DNA of 64,000 nucleotides. Source: Phragmites australis (Eukaryota; Streptophyta; Magnoliopsida; Poales; Poaceae). The stretch spans positions 5,548,001 through 5,612,000 of the forward strand of contig NC_084940.1 of NCBI RefSeq assembly GCF_958298935.1, in the 5' to 3' direction. Positions 22,400-32,854 of this stretch are shown here, piece by piece. The notes under the pieces were generated by a model. That model saw nothing but the letters and a program-made list of their open reading frames with translations. It ran no database searches and was not told the DNA's origin. A program made the position numbers and the translations under genes. The first letter of the stretch is position 1; every line of letters begins with the position of its first letter.

Positions 22400-25300
22400 A
22401 TGGCTCCCGATCTCCTCCTCCGCGCCGCTTCCCCGTGCATCCACCCCGCCGCGGCCGGCTCCGCTGACTCTGGCCGGGGACATGGCGCGGTGACGGTGAG
22501 CTGCTCCCCGCTTGCTTGCCCATTTCGTGGGGTTTTTTATTTGTTGTTATTCTTTTTGTTGATCTGTGGGGTTTGTGGGTGCGGCAGATCGGTGATTCGA
22601 GGCCGCGCGATGTTGCTCTGCGGGTGGGAGGATCTAGTCGGTGAGTTGAATCGATCCCATCTATAAATTTTGCATCTTTCTTAGTTTGGATGAGTGATTG
22701 GATCTTGGAACTATTTGCATCTTTCTGCTTTGATCGGTGGTCGTGGTTGGCAACCAGCAACCCATTCCGGACCGCTGATCTGGTGGCAAATTTAGATGTT
22801 TGAGCTATTATCTGAGCTTTCTGGGCGGAGCTCCAAGTGCTATTTGTTTGGTCAGCTTGCTTGATGAACGATTTGAATGGGTTAAGCTAGCTTCCTTCTC
22901 AGTTTGCGTAGCTTAACGTTGATGCCTCTGTTCTTCCTATCTGACGGAGGTGTGTTGTGCTGCGTGGAAAACGAGATCCAAATTTGGGGAATTGTGTATC
23001 TCGGGAGGTGTAGCTTTGTCAAGGACATGATTCTGCAATTTAGAGCAACGTTACCCTTTTTTATGTTTTGAATTTGAATTTTCTGGGGTACACTCTTGTC
23101 GGATGGAAACGCTATTGTAGATGGATCTATTCGTATTGCCCAGTGTTAACATATTATAGGTGCTCGTTAAGCCGGTGCTTGGGACAGCTGGACTTGCATT
23201 TCTATTGTCAGTATGCTCACGAGTGGTTCCAATTTAAGCCTATCCGAAAACATCTTTTTCACTTAACTATGTATAGTATTATGGGCGAGTTAGTGTTATT
23301 CTGTGTGGTATCCTGAGCCAGTTGGTGAATTGTAACAATAGTGCAGTGATATTCTCCAAGAAGAAATGCTAACAGAGTTAACAGTGTATGTCGGAGGGTT
23401 AACTCCTGTCGCAGAGATCCTGAGGGATCCCTTTTTAGAGATTCGGCCAGAGGGATGATTCTGAATATGTTTGCTGGAGAAATAAATGGATGTAAATGCG
23501 ATGACAGATGGGGTGGAATGATCTAATGTAGAGAAAGTAAATGCGTTGGAGGGATTTTTAGATAGGTTCGGGTCGCACTGCGCGTAACACCCTACTCCTG
23601 TGTGGATGCTATAAATACCCTGAGAATGTCTCTCAGGAATGTGCTGGTTACAAGAATGTTTGGCTATCCTAGAGCCTCGGGCTCCTTGTTCTTCGGTGGT
23701 CACAGCTTCTATGCCTGTACGAAGGTGTTCTTCGATCTCTGAGCAAGTGCCTGAGAGTTCGAGTGTCCTCTTCAATTTGTCTGGGATTGCCTCTCCCTTG
23801 GCTCTCCTTTGTCCGTGCCTACCAGCTGCTTTAAATACCCGCCGGCGGTTGCGTACCTGGAAAGGGAGGGCACGAGCTCTAAGGCGCCATAAATAGAAAG
23901 GGCGTCATCATAGCCTCTGCGCGAAGTGACGAGGGGTTGAAAACGCGCCCCGCGCCCGGTCTTCAGTCGTCATGATGGCGCTGGCAACGGGCGCCGTGGA
24001 GAGGGTCCACCGGGCAACCGTAGAGCGGCCCGGCGTGCCCGCCCGGTTTTGTTCGCCTGTCACAGCAGCGCGGCAGACGAAACGCCTCGGGCCTCGCGAT
24101 GCTATCCCGAGGCGCACCAGATGGCGCGGGATGGAACCCGTGCATTAAATGTCCTCACACCCTTCTGCCAGAGGATGGCAGGGACTGGCACCGAGCGTGG
24201 CGGGAGCAGTTGGAGGTGACAGGTCACGCGCGCCCTTAAATGCGGCATCGGGCCTTTCACTGGCTGACACCTCATCGTTGGACCCCTGTGGGGGCCACTG
24301 ACGGGGGGCTTCCTAGACCGTCGGGGAACCGAGTGCTCGGGGGTTACTGTTCACCTCCCCGGGCACTCTCTCCCGAAAACGCCATCTCTTGGTCCTCGGG
24401 GAACCGGGTGCTCGGGGGTCACTGTTCACCTCCCCGAGCACTCTCTCCCGGATTTGACTGTTCGGGTCCTCGGGGAACTGAGTGCTCGGGGGCCACTGTT
24501 TACCTCCCCGGGCACTCTCTTCCCGGTACTCAGCTTTCCTGGTCGTCGGGGGACTCAAGTGCTCGGGGGTCACTATTCGCCTCCCCGAGCACCCCCTTCC
24601 TGGTTACTTGGTCTTTACCCCCTTCCTGGTTACTTAGTCTTTGCAGATCATCGGGGAGTCTGGGTACTCGGGGACCACTGTTTGTGGCCCCGAGCGTCCT
24701 CTCCCGGAACTTAGTCTTTTTTACCTTGCGGAGACGACCCCCGCGGGAGGGCGCCACGTGGCGGATTGCTGGCCTGGCCTCGGAATTCGGGGACCCCTGG
24801 TTCCTGATTCACCGACAGTGTACTACACCTTTAATCACCTTTTGTCAAATTGATCGTGTTTCTATAGTATTTTGTGATTTTCATATGTTAGAAAAACTTA
24901 CACAGATTTGTTAGCTGGGATTTTCTATTTTTTTATGTGCTGAATAACCCTGTATGCTGGCAAAACATCTTTGTGACCCTCCTTATGAAATTCAATGTGT
25001 TTGGACAGCAGAATATTGAATAATTTTTTCTTCTACAGGAGAGAATTCTCATGCATCACAAAGGCCTCCAGAGATCATTCTGGCTTGACCCGACAACTTC
25101 TAGATTTTCAACATGATGCAGTAGATGGGGTAGGTGGAGAACTTGATCCGTTCAGGGAGTTGAAAGAGAGGTTCATGGACTTCAAACAGCGAAACTATGT
25201 GTAAGTATATCATGAAGTGCACAATGGATCATGCACCTTCATATTTCAAAAGGTGTTCATTTTTTTTTTGGCTTATTGACGTTGTATCTGTGACTGTGGA

Positions 25301-26849
25301 CAGGGAAGATTTTTCTAGTTATCAAAATCTTGCTCAGCAGCAAACACCCAAGGTACATAATAGCAACATTGACTGCAAATCATTTTAAATTTGTCATTAC
25401 TGAGCCTCATGGGAATACATTTGGTTTTCTGTTTCTGTGCGCAGTTCATGGTGGTTGCTTGTGCTGACTCCAGGGTCTGCCCTTCGAGTATTTTGGGGTT
25501 TCAGCCTGGGGAAGCATTCACAGTCCGTAATGTGGCAAATTTGGTACCACCATATAAGGTATTGCAAATTTGGCACAACTTTAGGCTTTTTATTGAACTT
25601 TTAAGCAATGCAATTTCTTTGTGGAAGTACTGACAGTAAACAAAATGCTGCAATACCAGCATGGAGCTTCGGAGACTAGTGCAGCACTGGAGTTTGCTGT
25701 CAACACCCTCCAGGCATGAATCTCTTTTGATACTGTGTTTAGTTAAATTTTTGCATTTTTTTTTCGTTTCCCCTAATGTTAAAGGAACATATGCAGAGAC
25801 TACTGAGTCATTCTTGAGTCCTGATGTAGTTACCTTCATTTGCTCAGGTTGAAAATGTATTAGTTGTAGGTCACAGCCGGTGTGGTGGCATCCAAGCACT
25901 AATGAGTATGAAAGATGACTCAGCCTCTGGGTAAAAGTTTTAGCCATTTCTTCATTACATTTTTTTTCCTGTACTTTTATATGATGCATGTCTGATTTTG
26001 TTTGTTTCTTCACACAGAAGCTTTATTAAAAACTGGGTTTCCATTGGGAAGAGTGCAAGGTTAAGCACGAAAGCAGCATCTGGAAATTTGAGTTTTGAAA
26101 TGCAGTGCAAACATTGTGAAAAGGTTATTTACTCTTGCAATTGTTTTAAGCCTTGAATTCTCACAAAAATATGGCTCCTGTAGAGTAGTGGACAGGATCA
26201 ATCACCTCCATGGTCTTTACTAATTCCAAGTCTATATGTTAGACAGGTTATGTGCCTACTGATTATATTGTTCTTCCTTGATGTAGTTTGTATGGAGTAG
26301 GGATGCAAGTGGGTACCCAATGGGTAATTCTGGGTCAGTATTTAGTTTATTTTTTCTTTAACTTAATTGGGTGCGGGTGAATCTTTAGTTCATTTTTTTA
26401 GTTTTGGGTCGACCCAATGATCCAAAAATACAAAACTTGCATCCCTAGTATGAAGTCTAGGATTAAATTCTATGTGTCATTGTGGTTATACAATTCAAAT
26501 CTGTTCTCTCAGTGGCAGATATGCTTGATATCTTTTATTTCAAGGTTTCTAGTTTTATTATTGTGTGATGTAACTGAACATAGTAATGCCTGGTTTTCAT
26601 ATACTTGAAGCCACACCAGTCGTCTGACATGTATGGATTGTTTTGTTACAGGAATCAATAAATAGCTCACTGTTGAACTTGTTAACATACCCGTGGATAG
26701 AGAAAAGGGTGAATGAAGGTACTTTGAACCTTCATGGAGGTTACTACAACTTCATTGATTGCACATTTGAAAAGTGGACATTAGTGTACCGTGAAAGGCT
26801 GGAAGGTGGAAGCAAGTATGCTATTAAGAACAGGTCTACCTGGTCTTGA
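22400..26849 (+). CDS. Beta-class carbonic anhydrase, nine exons, probably organellar
   Basis: Catalyses reversible CO2 hydration with a zinc cofactor. Exons read by frame and splice sites: 22400-22495, 22588-22640, 25039-25200, 25304-25352, 25445-25558, 25660-25713, 25848-25930, 26018-26123 and 26652-26849, giving 304 residues in an uninterrupted frame. Active-site signatures are ACADSR (zinc ligand Cys126, Asp128-Arg130 dyad) and GHSRCGG (zinc ligands His185 and Cys188). The C-terminal part has [11 protein letters not shown] and LHGGYYNF, typical of plant beta-CAs. The first 60 or so residues are Ala/Arg/Ser-rich with few acids at the very start, suggesting a chloroplast or mitochondrial transit peptide (inference). 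Odd points: intron 2 (22641-25038) is swollen by a solo LTR, intron 6 begins with GC instead of GT, and intron 8 holds a MITE. Exon 1-2 assignment is slightly less sure than the rest, although the joined frame is consistent. Confidence 0.92.
23389..24817. mobile_element. Solo LTR in intron 2 of the carbonic anhydrase gene
   Basis: A 1,429-bp solo LTR. It begins TGTCGG and ends CCGACA, and is flanked by a perfect 5-bp target duplication GTGTA (23384-23388 and 24818-24822). It is homologous to the solo LTR at 43209-44698: shared start gagatcctgag then cctttttagagattcggcc, and shared end ggttcctgat then caccgaca. Its 3' third (about 24320-24720) carries diverged repeats of a gtgctcgggg block facing ccccgagcac. 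No internal retrotransposon sequence remains, so the element was reduced by LTR-LTR recombination. Open frames inside it (24240-24914, for example) are repeat-driven and not genes. Confidence 0.93.
26298..26447. mobile_element. Small hAT MITE in intron 8 of the carbonic anhydrase gene
   Basis: The 150-bp element has terminal inverted repeats TAGGGATGCAAGT and ACTTGCATCCCTA (perfect over 13 bp). The 8-bp flanks gtatggag and gtatgaag agree at seven of eight positions, as expected for a hAT target duplication. Subterminal gggtacccaatgggt and gggtcgacccaatga carry repeated GGGT/ACCC motifs. Confidence 0.85.
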
Positions 26850-26869
26850 CCCATGAAGGTCTTGTTTAC

Positions 26870-27201
26870 TTGGGTAAATTTCACTCTGCCCCCTGCAGTT
26901 TAGCATGGTTTTGCTTTGCCACTACGTTGTTCATTTTCATCGCACCTTGCTCCATTGTGGTATTGATGTTCTGCAGAAGGGAGTCCCTGTATCAAGTAAC
27001 TGTCACAAGGCTATCGGTAGCATCCATTGACACGCATGGTACTATGCACTAGCTTGTCATGCATTGTAGCAGTTACTTGATACAGGGACTCTTGACTATA
27101 GAAGAACAAAACCACAATAGAGTGAGGTGCAACACAATGAACAATATGGTAGCAAAGTGAAAGTCTGTCAAACTGCCGGGGACAAAGTGAATTTTATCCA
27201 A
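26870..27201. repeat. Long fold-back inverted repeat just after the carbonic anhydrase stop codon
   Basis: The left arm (from ttgggtaaatttcactctg at 26870 to about 27004) pairs with the right arm (about 27069-27201, reverse complement ttggataaaattcactttg) over roughly 130 bp, with scattered mismatches. The innermost part is near-perfect: cagggact and tacttgatacaggg. The loop is about 65 bp. It starts 20 bp downstream of the stop codon and so is probably transcribed in the 3' UTR. It is likely a fold-back MITE; no clear target duplication was seen. Confidence 0.75.
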
Positions 27202-27999
27202 CTATTTATGTGTTGTTTTCTGATTGAAACCATTAAGCAATTACAAATAAGCTGCAAAACAGTCACACGGATGCATGTAACCTAGCCACATTTTGCGTCA
27301 TTGTGTCGTTGTAAGTTGTAACATTTGTACCACTTGGTGTATCATTGTAACAGTGAGATACAGATATCATGCCGGGTTTGTGACTGCACACCTTATCAAT
27401 TTAATCGTCTTAGATACTTGTTTGAGCTCCGCAAAGTTTTGCTGGAATGCCATCTCCAATATTTACTTCCTATGTTGGAGCCACCAGCCCACCACATCGG
27501 AAATTCTTTTAGCTCATTGCGATCACAATGCATCACGTGTGCTTATCTTTTTTCTGACTTCTGTACTGCTACGATTAAACATGTCGTAGGTGAATGATTT
27601 TTCACAAATTTTGCTTCAGTCGCAGATGAGGCCTGGGCAGTTTGGACTAGTCTCTTACATTCTACAATCATCTTGTATCATTTACATTACCATGCTCCAG
27701 CAGACGTGCATCCTGTGCTAGATCACTGGCATAAGTTTAGCAGTTGATTCATGAGTAATAGCGGTTAATGCACTCACTTTTCTCTATCTCACTGCATTTA
27801 AAATTGTAAACCGTCATTACAGTTCCTGATAGATAGAGCTCAACAATTGGCAAAACCAATTGGACGAGTAAGCAATGGAAGTTTTGCGGTAATCTACATG
27901 TTACAACTCAGAAAAGTAATTGACATGTAACACAAACAGTCCTTCGCTTTCTCTTCCGTCTCTCATCAGGTCACTCGCTCCTACAGTGCTACTGTCCTA
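27202..27999. other. Convergent intergenic spacer between carbonic anhydrase and bHLH genes
   Basis: AT-rich DNA between two genes that point at each other. It should hold both 3' UTR ends and poly(A) sites, but no exact site can be called. The frames at 27293-27597 have no domain. Confidence 0.45.
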
Positions 28000-28733
28000 C
28001 TAAACCTTGGCGAGGTGCGCCGAGAAGCGCTGTCGCTTGTAGCACTCCGTGGCGAGCAGCTCCTCCCGGCTGAGCAACACGGCCCGGAGCGCCGCCTGCA
28101 ACGCCGGCCGTGACGACATGCCCTCGCCGTCCGCGGCCGCCTTCTGCCCGCCGACATCCAGCTCGAGGACGCTTCTTGTCCTCCCGCCGACGGTGGTAAT
28201 CTCCGCGCGCACCGCCCTCGCGCTGACCGACCGCACGGCGCGGCCCAGCTCGGACATCAGCCCCGGGCGGTCGGCGCAGCACACCCACGCCCTGACGCGC
28301 CTGGTGGCGGCTCTCTCCCCGCCGTGCCAGCAGTAGTGCCCCTCCTCGACGCCGACCTCGTCGCCTTCCCCGGGGACGGCCACGGTCGCGCCAGCCACGG
28401 CGGCGTCCGCCTCGCCCCGCAGCTCCCTAACGTGCCGCACCACCTCCCCGAGCAGCGCCGCCTTGTCCATCTGCATGCGCGAAAGTTTGCAACCGTGTTC
28501 ACCAGGCCCTACCCGCGCGTCACATGCATCAGATCAGACGAGTAAGCACTTACTCGGGAAGCCGAGGGGAGGAGGGTGCGGAGCGTGGCGAGGTGGGCGT
28601 TGATGCGCTGCCGCCGCTTGCGCTCCGCCTCGCTGTGGCTCCTGCTCGGCCTGCTCCTCGTCATCGTCGCCGCCTGAGCCGAGCACTCACCGTCCATTGC
28701 CGCCTCCGCTTCGTCGCTCCGAACAGGCACCAT
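28000..28733 (-). CDS. bHLH transcription factor with C-terminal ACT-like domain
   Basis: Two exons: 28733-28554 and 28470-28000, joined across an 83-bp GT-AG intron, giving 216 residues. The basic region contains HSEAERKRRQRIN, with the His-Glu-Arg pattern used to read E-box or G-box DNA. Helix 1 is LATLRTLLP. The intron falls in the loop, and helix 2 follows with MDKAALLGEVVRHVRELR. The second half has an ACT-like fold, including WVCCADRPGLMSELGRAV and a later AEITTVGGRTR segment, used for dimer selection. Exon 2 placing MDKA at the loop matches the plant AIG1/bHLH30-32-51 group. The open frame extends far upstream of 28733 by composition, but the first ATG well placed relative to the basic region is at 28733; another lies at 28697. 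It is convergent with the carbonic anhydrase gene. Nuclear role inferred from family; targets unknown. Confidence 0.88.
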
Positions 28734-31555
28734 CGCGCTTGTGTGCTTGAACCGGTTTTGAAAGCAAAAGAGGCGGGAAGCCGAGGAAGTGGGCAGAGTA
28801 CGTGCAGCTCTCGTTTGCTCCCCGGTGCATACCGAGCTGTTAAATACCCTGCGCGTCCGGCTGCCGACACACGGCTTCACTGCGACTCGGCGGGCACCGG
28901 CAGCGGCAGCGAATGTGTTGGCGTATCGATCTGCGGCGTGGTCGGGTCGGAGAAGAAAAGTTGCATGTGGTTTCCGTCGGTTTGACGCCTTTCGCGCGCC
29001 AGTAAAAGGTGATCGGCCGGCAGCGGCAACTGCAGCGGCTTCACGTATGTCGCCCAACGAGTAACCTCTTCTGGGGTGATTAACTAGTCCAAGCTCTCGC
29101 CTTTGCAATAATCGCTGCTGCATCTCACGGGCCTCAATTTGAAGCGTGATTTGTCGGAGGCGCTGCGCCACAGTTTCTCGCTTTTTTCGGATCGTCTTAC
29201 ACTAATATATATGTCGGTTCTTGGCACATACCAGTGTACTTACCCGCGCACGATCAATCATGTGCAAATGGCATTTCTGCACGATATATCTATGGTACCG
29301 AAATTTGTACCATGCACTAAAATATGGTACTTCTAAGGATGGCAAAAGGCTTACTTTACGGCATATCGTTGCTTGGTGCCGACCTAAAGATTAGTGGTGG
29401 ATTCAGAGCTACTAAGTAAGGAGCTCTCATTTTTCCTTCTCTTTTTTTTTCTTCTTCCTCTTTCATGACAGGTACGTCCCGAGGATAAGGGTCACCGGGG
29501 TTGGATCCGCCCCTGCTCGAGGTCTAGCCAAGAATAAAAAGGTTATGGATCGACGTAAGAGCTCATTTGTTGCGGGTACTGGCAGATGATCTAACGAACA
29601 TAGTATGATTCACAAAAAAAATAAAAGAACTATGAAGTATGAACTCTGTCCTGCCTTGCGTTCTTTCCGAGGGTCTCGCTGCACGAAAACGGGCCCCTCC
29701 AGAGAGAGCACTGCTTTGCGTAAATCCCTAACAGTGGTCAAAATTCTCCAAGCTTTTGCCGTTGCTTCCCCTAGATCCAGTAACATGTCGAGACCATTTG
29801 TCACCCCGGCCGGCACACTGACGAACAAAAGCGATGGACGACAGGAGATGGCCATTCTCTTTAACCATGTCCTCCATGGCCCCCTCGCGCTGTAACAACG
29901 AGCACTCCCCTTTAGGTTACATAAAGCGAGGTGAAAAGTACACGCCGTTGCCGGTGCATCATGCATCATGCCGTGGTCTCACGTCTCCGGTAGTAAAAGA
30001 GAGTCTGTTCTGGTCGACGGTCTTTCCAGGGTCCGGTCAGCGACGGCCGACGGCATCGTTCACGCGTCTCGAGAATCGAGAGACGAGCAAGGAGATGACA
30101 TCGTGCGCGTACATGAACGAGGGGGACACGGCCGCCTGGCCCTTCAACCCATTTCGCTCCGTTTTTGGCTGACACGCAGTGTAGCGAACAGGGAGTGTGC
30201 AATCCTGCTTACATGCCGTCAATGGCGTGCAGTGCAGAGTCCTCTGCTGAGGAGACATCGTGTCATCGCGACATTGACGACAGGCGGGCCAAGCGCGTCA
30301 TAAGATGACCGGGCAGGTACGACGTGCATGCATCAATCGCGTCGGTCGGCGAGGGAGAACAGCCTCTCTGACCGACGACGTTGGGTTGTGGACTGTGGAA
30401 GCCGATCGATCCTCGGACATCGAATGTGGGCAAGAAGTTAATTTTGAGCATCTCGCAGCGGTTTGTAAGTGCCTGAGAACGACCACAGAGTTTGCTGCTT
30501 GGGGCATTTGTTGAACGGCAAGGCAACGGCGTGATGGACTCGCCGCCATGATGGCAAGTTATACTAGTACATTGTCAGTTGCAGAAGAACCTGAAATTTA
30601 TCAGAGAACAACCAGGTAAGCTAGTGGAGCTTCAATTGATCCTTCCTCCTGTACAAAAGATAGACAAATGAACATCCCTACTGTCAATTGCACGGCATTG
30701 TAGGGCTCGGAGAATCTTCCACTGCAATCATCATAAACCGCTCTCAAGAATGTCCTGTGTATAATACAGCCTCATTCAACATAAGATGGGAGGATAGAGA
30801 GATTCAACTATAAAACAGCCTCATTCAACTATAAACTGAAGAAGAAAGCACGAACTGTCTGCGAAACATCCTTGATGAACAGCCTAGCAGCAAAGCAAAA
30901 AAAAAAAAGTCGACAGCAGCACGGTTCAATGAAGAAGATACAATCATGGTGCCCTGGTGAGATCATCAGCATGTACATTTAGTGTATTATCACCGGTCAC
31001 TAGATTTTTCCAGCAATCTTCGTAGCACGACATTGTAATAAGGGCAGCCAAAGTGTGAAATTTAGGTGCTTTAAATTGACATGAGCAGAATTGACATAAT
31101 AAACCATTTTATTCATTGCCGCACATTCCTACACAGAGCATAGCTTATAATAGCACCAAACTTAAATGTACAACAATCAGTACCAAGGCGCTACTCCTCC
31201 ATAATCCTAGATCAACACAGCTATCTCTAGAAGAGTCATGAAATTAGACAACAAGAAAATACAATATCTTGTTGTCAAATTTGAGGGGTTGCTAACATCT
31301 AAAGCATAGTGGCAAGAAAGGCAATGTGGTATGAATCAGAAAATTAACATTATCCGGCAAAGAAAGAACTCTTCCATCACCAAATTGCCATTCTCCTCGT
31401 GAAAGATCCTGTCAACATCAAATGGGACTTCAACCTGCGGGCAAATGCTTTGGCTGACAACAATTACAATGTGATCAATTCAATATCCCAACTAAGCCAT
31501 CTGATCTCATGATCATTTTTCTCTAATTCATATCAATCATATTTGTCAATATAAA
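28734..31555. other. Intergenic: bHLH upstream region and J-domain gene 3' flank
   Basis: GC-rich sequence to about 29060 is probably the bHLH 5' leader and promoter. From there to 31555 no gene was recognised. Frames in 29600-30530 occur on both strands without domains. 31090-31555 is AT-rich and probably includes the 3' UTR of the J-domain gene. Confidence 0.4.
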
Positions 31556-32854
31556 TCACGATTTACTCTTGTTCTTACTGCCTTTGGGGCGACCACGCTT
31601 CTTAGCCCCCACCTTCACTCTCATAGGCTTTGCTGGCGGTGTCGCAGCCGGCACCTCTACCGGTACCTCTGCTGCAGCACTAACTGGCACCCCATTCTCA
31701 GCATTATCGCCAACATTATGTTTAGCACCACCAGTACCTCCAAGCCAAGGCGCATTCAGCTGATCTGGTCCCTGCGGTTGTGAATTGACCATTCTTTCAA
31801 AGCCTGGGCACCCAGGGAACCCAACGGGGAAGAATCCCCAGGTGCAGTAATACATGTCAGTGCCCGGCACAATAGGCGGCGGATCAGCCATCGCCTCGGC
31901 TACAAACGGCTGGCGGCAACTGGGGCACATCAGCTTGCGTGTCTCATAGAGGCGGTCGTACTGATGAATGTGGCAGCACGCCATGCACACCGTCCAGAAC
32001 GTCGACGGAGGCGGCGCGCCAGACTCCACCGGTGGGGCCATTGCAGCTGCCGGTGTTTGGGGAGCAGGCGGAGGCGGAGTTGGCCGTGTTTGAGGAGCAG
32101 GAGGCGGCGGCTTTGGCCGTGGAGGGGGAGCAGCCGGCGGCGGTGTTGGCCGTGGAGGAGGAGCAGCCGGCGGTGGTGTTGGCCGTGGAGGAGGAGCAGC
32201 CAGCGGCGGAGTCGGCCGAGGTGGGGAAGTAGCCAGCGGCGGAGTCGGCCGAGGTGGGGGAGTAGCCAGCGGCGGAGTCGGCCGTGGTGGGGGAGTAGCC
32301 GACGACGGAGCTGGCCGTGGATGCAGCGGTGATTGCGACTGCGGCTGTAGCTGCGGTCGATTTGGAGCAGGCGAGTGGTATGCGCGAGCTGCTGCTGCTG
32401 CGGCGGCGGCGGCGTCGAGCTCCGCGTCGAGGGCGGATTTAAGGACGGGGTCAGAGAGGAAAGCCCAGGCGTCGGCGACGAGGCGGGCGGCGTCGGCGAA
32501 GGCAAGCGAACAGGGGCGATCGGGGTGGGAGCGATTAAGGAGGAACGAGAGCCGGCGGTAGTGGGAGTGGATGGCATCCGGGTGGCGTGATGCGGGGTTT
32601 GCGGGGTCTAGGCCAAGCACGGCGTAGGGATCGGGCTGGCCGTTGGGGAAGCGCCGGCGCTGGGCGGCCAGGAGGGCGGCGGCGGCGGCGTGGAGGTCGT
32701 CGGCGCCCGGGGTGTGGGGGTCCGCGGCCAGGGCCTGGGAGGCGAACTGCTTGCACCCCTCGAGGTCGCGCGCCACCAGGAGCTTCTCGGCCACGCTCAG
32801 CCATTGCTCCGCTCGCCGCCTCGGGGTGCCGGCGCCGGCGGCGGACGGATCCAT
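31556..32854 (-). CDS. J-domain (DnaJ/HSP40-type) protein with proline repeat, zinc ribbon and AT-hook-like tail
   Basis: A single exon encodes 432 residues. J-domain proteins stimulate Hsp70 ATPase. This plant subgroup with an N-terminal helical region and a C-terminal zinc ribbon is of uncertain role. Seen: an N-terminal helical stretch (AEQWLSVAEKLLVARDLEGC), a J domain at about 75-145 with the catalytic HPD at about 110-112, an alanine run, then eight or so 11-residue repeats of the type PPLATPPPRPT (about 185-268). Next comes TFWTVCMACCHIH followed by LMCPSCRQPF, a four-cysteine zinc ribbon (about 289-312), and a C-terminal KKRGRPKGSKNKSKS resembling an AT-hook or nuclear signal. The start MDPSAAGAG at 32854 is the first ATG and lies just before the conserved helical region. 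The AT-hook tail suggests nuclear location (inference). Confidence 0.9.
   Translation of the reverse strand: MDPSAAGAGTPRRRAEQWLSVAEKLLVARDLEGCKQFASQALAADPHTPGADDLHAAAAALLAAQRRRFPNGQPDPYAVLGLDPANPASRHPDAIHSHYRRLSFLLNRSHPDRPCSLAFADAARLVADAWAFLSDPVLKSALDAELDAAAAAAAAARAYHSPAPNRPQLQPQSQSPLHPRPAPSSATPPPRPTPPLATPPPRPTPPLATSPPRPTPPLAAPPPRPTPPPAAPPPRPTPPPAAPPPRPKPPPPAPQTRPTPPPPAPQTPAAAMAPPVESGAPPPSTFWTVCMACCHIHQYDRLYETRKLMCPSCRQPFVAEAMADPPPIVPGTDMYYCTWGFFPVGFPGCPGFERMVNSQPQGPDQLNAPWLGGTGGAKHNVGDNAENGVPVSAAAEVPVEVPAATPPAKPMRVKVGAKKRGRPKGSKNKSKS
32050..32310 (-). repeat. 33-bp coding minisatellite in the J-domain gene
   Basis: About eight tandem 33-bp units encode an 11-residue proline-rich repeat. 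Units drift by small changes (PPLAT, PPLAA, PPPAA, PPPPAPQ), with the most similar copies in the middle. Such arrays change length by slippage without breaking frame, because 33 is a multiple of three. Confidence 0.85.

Noticed and set aside
24240..24914. 224-codon frame in the carbonic anhydrase intron
   Set aside because: Built from the repeat units of the solo LTR and crosses its boundary at 24817.
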